This document shows, in pieces, positions 14,410 through 15,831 of a stretch of DNA of 15,831 bases. The notes under the pieces were generated by a model. It was not told the DNA's origin, made no database searches, and saw only the letters and a list, made by a program, of their open reading frames with translations. The stretch comes from an uncultured Eubacteriales bacterium. GTDB lineage: Bacteria > Bacillota > Clostridia > Oscillospirales > UBA644. The position numbers were made by a program, and so were the translations under genes. Positions within the stretch are counted from its first letter, which is position 1. Each line of letters opens with the position of its first letter. The stretch spans positions 1-15,831 of the forward strand of contig CAKSPP010000011.1 in assembly GCA_934481505.1 (NCBI GenBank). The letters run 5' to 3'.

Positions 14410-15831
14410 ATGAAATTCTGCGAAAAACTGAACGAATATATGGCGAAACTCGGCTGCCCGGCAAAGGATATCTGCAACGCTTCCGGAATATCCGCCGCAA
14501 CTTTCAGCAGATACCGCTCCGGGGAAAGGCTTCCCGACGGCAGCTCCGAGGCTTTTGAAAAACTGTGCTTTGCTCTTGCTAAAATTGCTGCGGAAAAGAA
14601 TATTCCCGATATGAGCGAGGACGATATAAAAAACGACCTGCTGTCTTCCGACGATTTTCCGACCCTTGATTCCGAAAGCCTGCTTCAAAATTTCAACACT
14701 CTTGTTTCGATGCTCGACATCTCTATCGGGAAACTCTGTCTTAACATAAACTACGACGCTTCGACCGTTTTCCGCTTCCGCAACGGGACAAGAAAACCCG
14801 CTGAGCCCGAAAAATTCGCGACCGCGGTTTCGGGATATGTCGCAAGAAACTTCACTTCCGCAAAAAACAGGGCGGTGCTTTCCGAGCTTTTGGAATGTTC
14901 CGCGGCAGAGCTTTCCGATGTTTCCGTCTGTTATGAAAAACTTGCAAAATGGCTGATGTCTGAAACCAAAACAAAAAAACAGCCTATCTCCGATTTTCTT
15001 TCAAAACTCAACGATTTTAACTTAAACGAATATATAAAAGCCATTCGGTTCGACGAACTGAAAGTTCCGACCGTCCCGTTTTTACTGCCGTCGTCAAAAA
15101 CATATTTCGGGCTTGGCGAAATGATGGAAAGCGAACTCGATTTTCTGAAAGCTACCGTTCTTTCAAAGTCGTCGGAGCCTGTAATAATGTATAGCGACAT
15201 GCCGATGACGGAAATGGCGAAAGATCCCGAATTCCCGAAAAAATGGATGTTCGGAATGGCGATGATGCTGAAAAAAGGCTTGCACTTAAATCAGATACAT
15301 AACCTCGACCGCTCTTTTGAAGAAATGATGCTCGGGCTTGAAAGCTGGATTCCGATGTATATGACGGGGCAGATTTCTCCCTATTATATAAAGAACACGC
15401 AGAACGATATTTTCCTTCATCTGCTCAAAGTTTCGGGTGCCGCCGCTCTTTCGGGAGAGGCGATAGCGGGCTACCACGAAAACGGAAAATATTATCTTAC
15501 GAAATCGAAAAAAGAGGTCGAATATTACACCAGCAGGGCAAAGGAAATGCTTTCGTCGGCGTCGGTTTTAATGGATATCTACCGCAGCGAAAACGCCAAT
15601 GAATTAAACGCTTTTCTTATCGCCGACGCCGCCAAACAAGGCAAACGCAGAAGTATCCTTTCTTCGCTGCCGCTTTACACCATGCCGCAGCCGCTGCTTG
15701 TTTCGGTGCTTGAAAAAAACGGACTTTCAAAAGAGGAAATTTCTTCGCTTTCGGAAGCTTCCGCCGCAAGAAAAGAGAGGGTCGAAACAATCCTTAAAAA
15801 TGACGGCGTGGAAGTCGAAATTCCCGAACTT
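14410..15831 (+). CDS. Large helix-turn-helix protein (3' end beyond window)
   Basis: An open frame of 474 codons from ATG 14410 to the right edge with no stop, preceded by AGAGGG. Residues about 8-60 form an XRE-like HTH (CPAKDICNASGISAATFSRY, then RSGERLP). A second, similar unit at about 98-150 (SIGKLCLNINYDASTVFRFR, then NGTRKP) suggests tandem DNA-binding domains. The remainder is a helical region with a characteristic HNLDRSFEEMMLGLESWIPM stretch followed by YMTGQISPYY (about residues 297-326). I recall similar uncharacterised double-HTH proteins in gut Clostridia but know no function. It could be a ligand-responsive regulator, with the C-terminal part as sensor. The start of a catalytic or further sensor domain may lie past the edge. 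Base composition matches pnuC and the glycosyltransferase, so it appears native. Confidence 0.8.
   Translation, partial: MKFCEKLNEYMAKLGCPAKDICNASGISAATFSRYRSGERLPDGSSEAFEKLCFALAKIAAEKNIPDMSEDDIKNDLLSSDDFPTLDSESLLQNFNTLVSMLDISIGKLCLNINYDASTVFRFRNGTRKPAEPEKFATAVSGYVARNFTSAKNRAVLSELLECSAAELSDVSVCYEKLAKWLMSETKTKKQPISDFLSKLNDFNLNEYIKAIRFDELKVPTVPFLLPSSKTYFGLGEMMESELDFLKATVLSKSSEPVIMYSDMPMTEMAKDPEFPKKWMFGMAMMLKKGLHLNQIHNLDRSFEEMMLGLESWIPMYMTGQISPYYIKNTQNDIFLHLLKVSGAAALSGEAIAGYHENGKYYLTKSKKEVEYYTSRAKEMLSSASVLMDIYRSENANELNAFLIADAAKQGKRRSILSSLPLYTMPQPLLVSVLEKNGLSKEEISSLSEASAARKERVETILKNDGVEVEIPEL

Overview
The window looks like a chromosomal segment of an anaerobic, gut-type Clostridia (Bacillota). 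The reasons are strong AGGAGG-type ribosome binding sites, TnpV, DUF6088/AbiE and DUF4304-type proteins, a Thr-rich collagen-like surface protein paired with a glycosyltransferase, and PnuC. This assignment is inference; no rRNA or marker gene is present. The left two thirds (about 1-10.7 kb) is accessory DNA and mostly AT-rich. The right third (10.8-15.8 kb) is richer in GC and reads like resident chromosome.

Layout. (1) 1-5958, minus strand: a complete type I restriction-modification operon, hsdR-hsdM-hsdS, tightly spaced. It is followed 9 bp after hsdS by a partial gene that resembles the DUF4145/HEPN-like accessory proteins and runs off the left edge. (2) 6042-7654, minus strand: an AbiE-type toxin-antitoxin pair (abiEi antitoxin, then abiEii nucleotidyltransferase toxin). 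It has its own sigma-A promoter embedded in a set of repeats that look like the AbiEi operator. (3) 7803-8102, minus strand: tnpV, separated from abiE by a terminator. (4) 8301-8314: a 14-base sequence reading Glu-Trp-Glu-stop, matching the conserved 3' end of guaA (GMP synthase), followed at once by a terminator-like hairpin. No other part of guaA is present. This is what the far attachment site of an element integrated into guaA looks like, so everything to its left (R-M, AbiE, TnpV) is probably the cargo end of an integrative element or island. (5) 8433-10567: a lone DUF4304-type gene (+), then a minus-strand pair made of a 91-residue helical protein and an FRG-domain protein. (6) 10788-10979: an apparent leftover C-terminus of a P1B-type metal-transporting ATPase, still followed by a good terminator. 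It marks a deletion or insertion junction. (7) 11097-13552 (+): a GT2/TPR glycosyltransferase and a 454-residue collagen-like protein with a BclA-like layout, probably enzyme and substrate. (8) 13675-14352 (+): pnuC, behind a near-consensus promoter and a structured leader. (9) 14410 to the end (+): a large HTH protein, incomplete.

How the parts fit. The left region stacks at least two anti-phage systems (type I R-M and AbiE abortive infection), plus a possible accessory gene, next to a putative integration site. The FRG pair on the other side of that site may be a further, uncharacterised defence or toxin unit. The right region holds a surface or spore-surface collagen module and an NAD-precursor transporter with no visible link to the defence genes.
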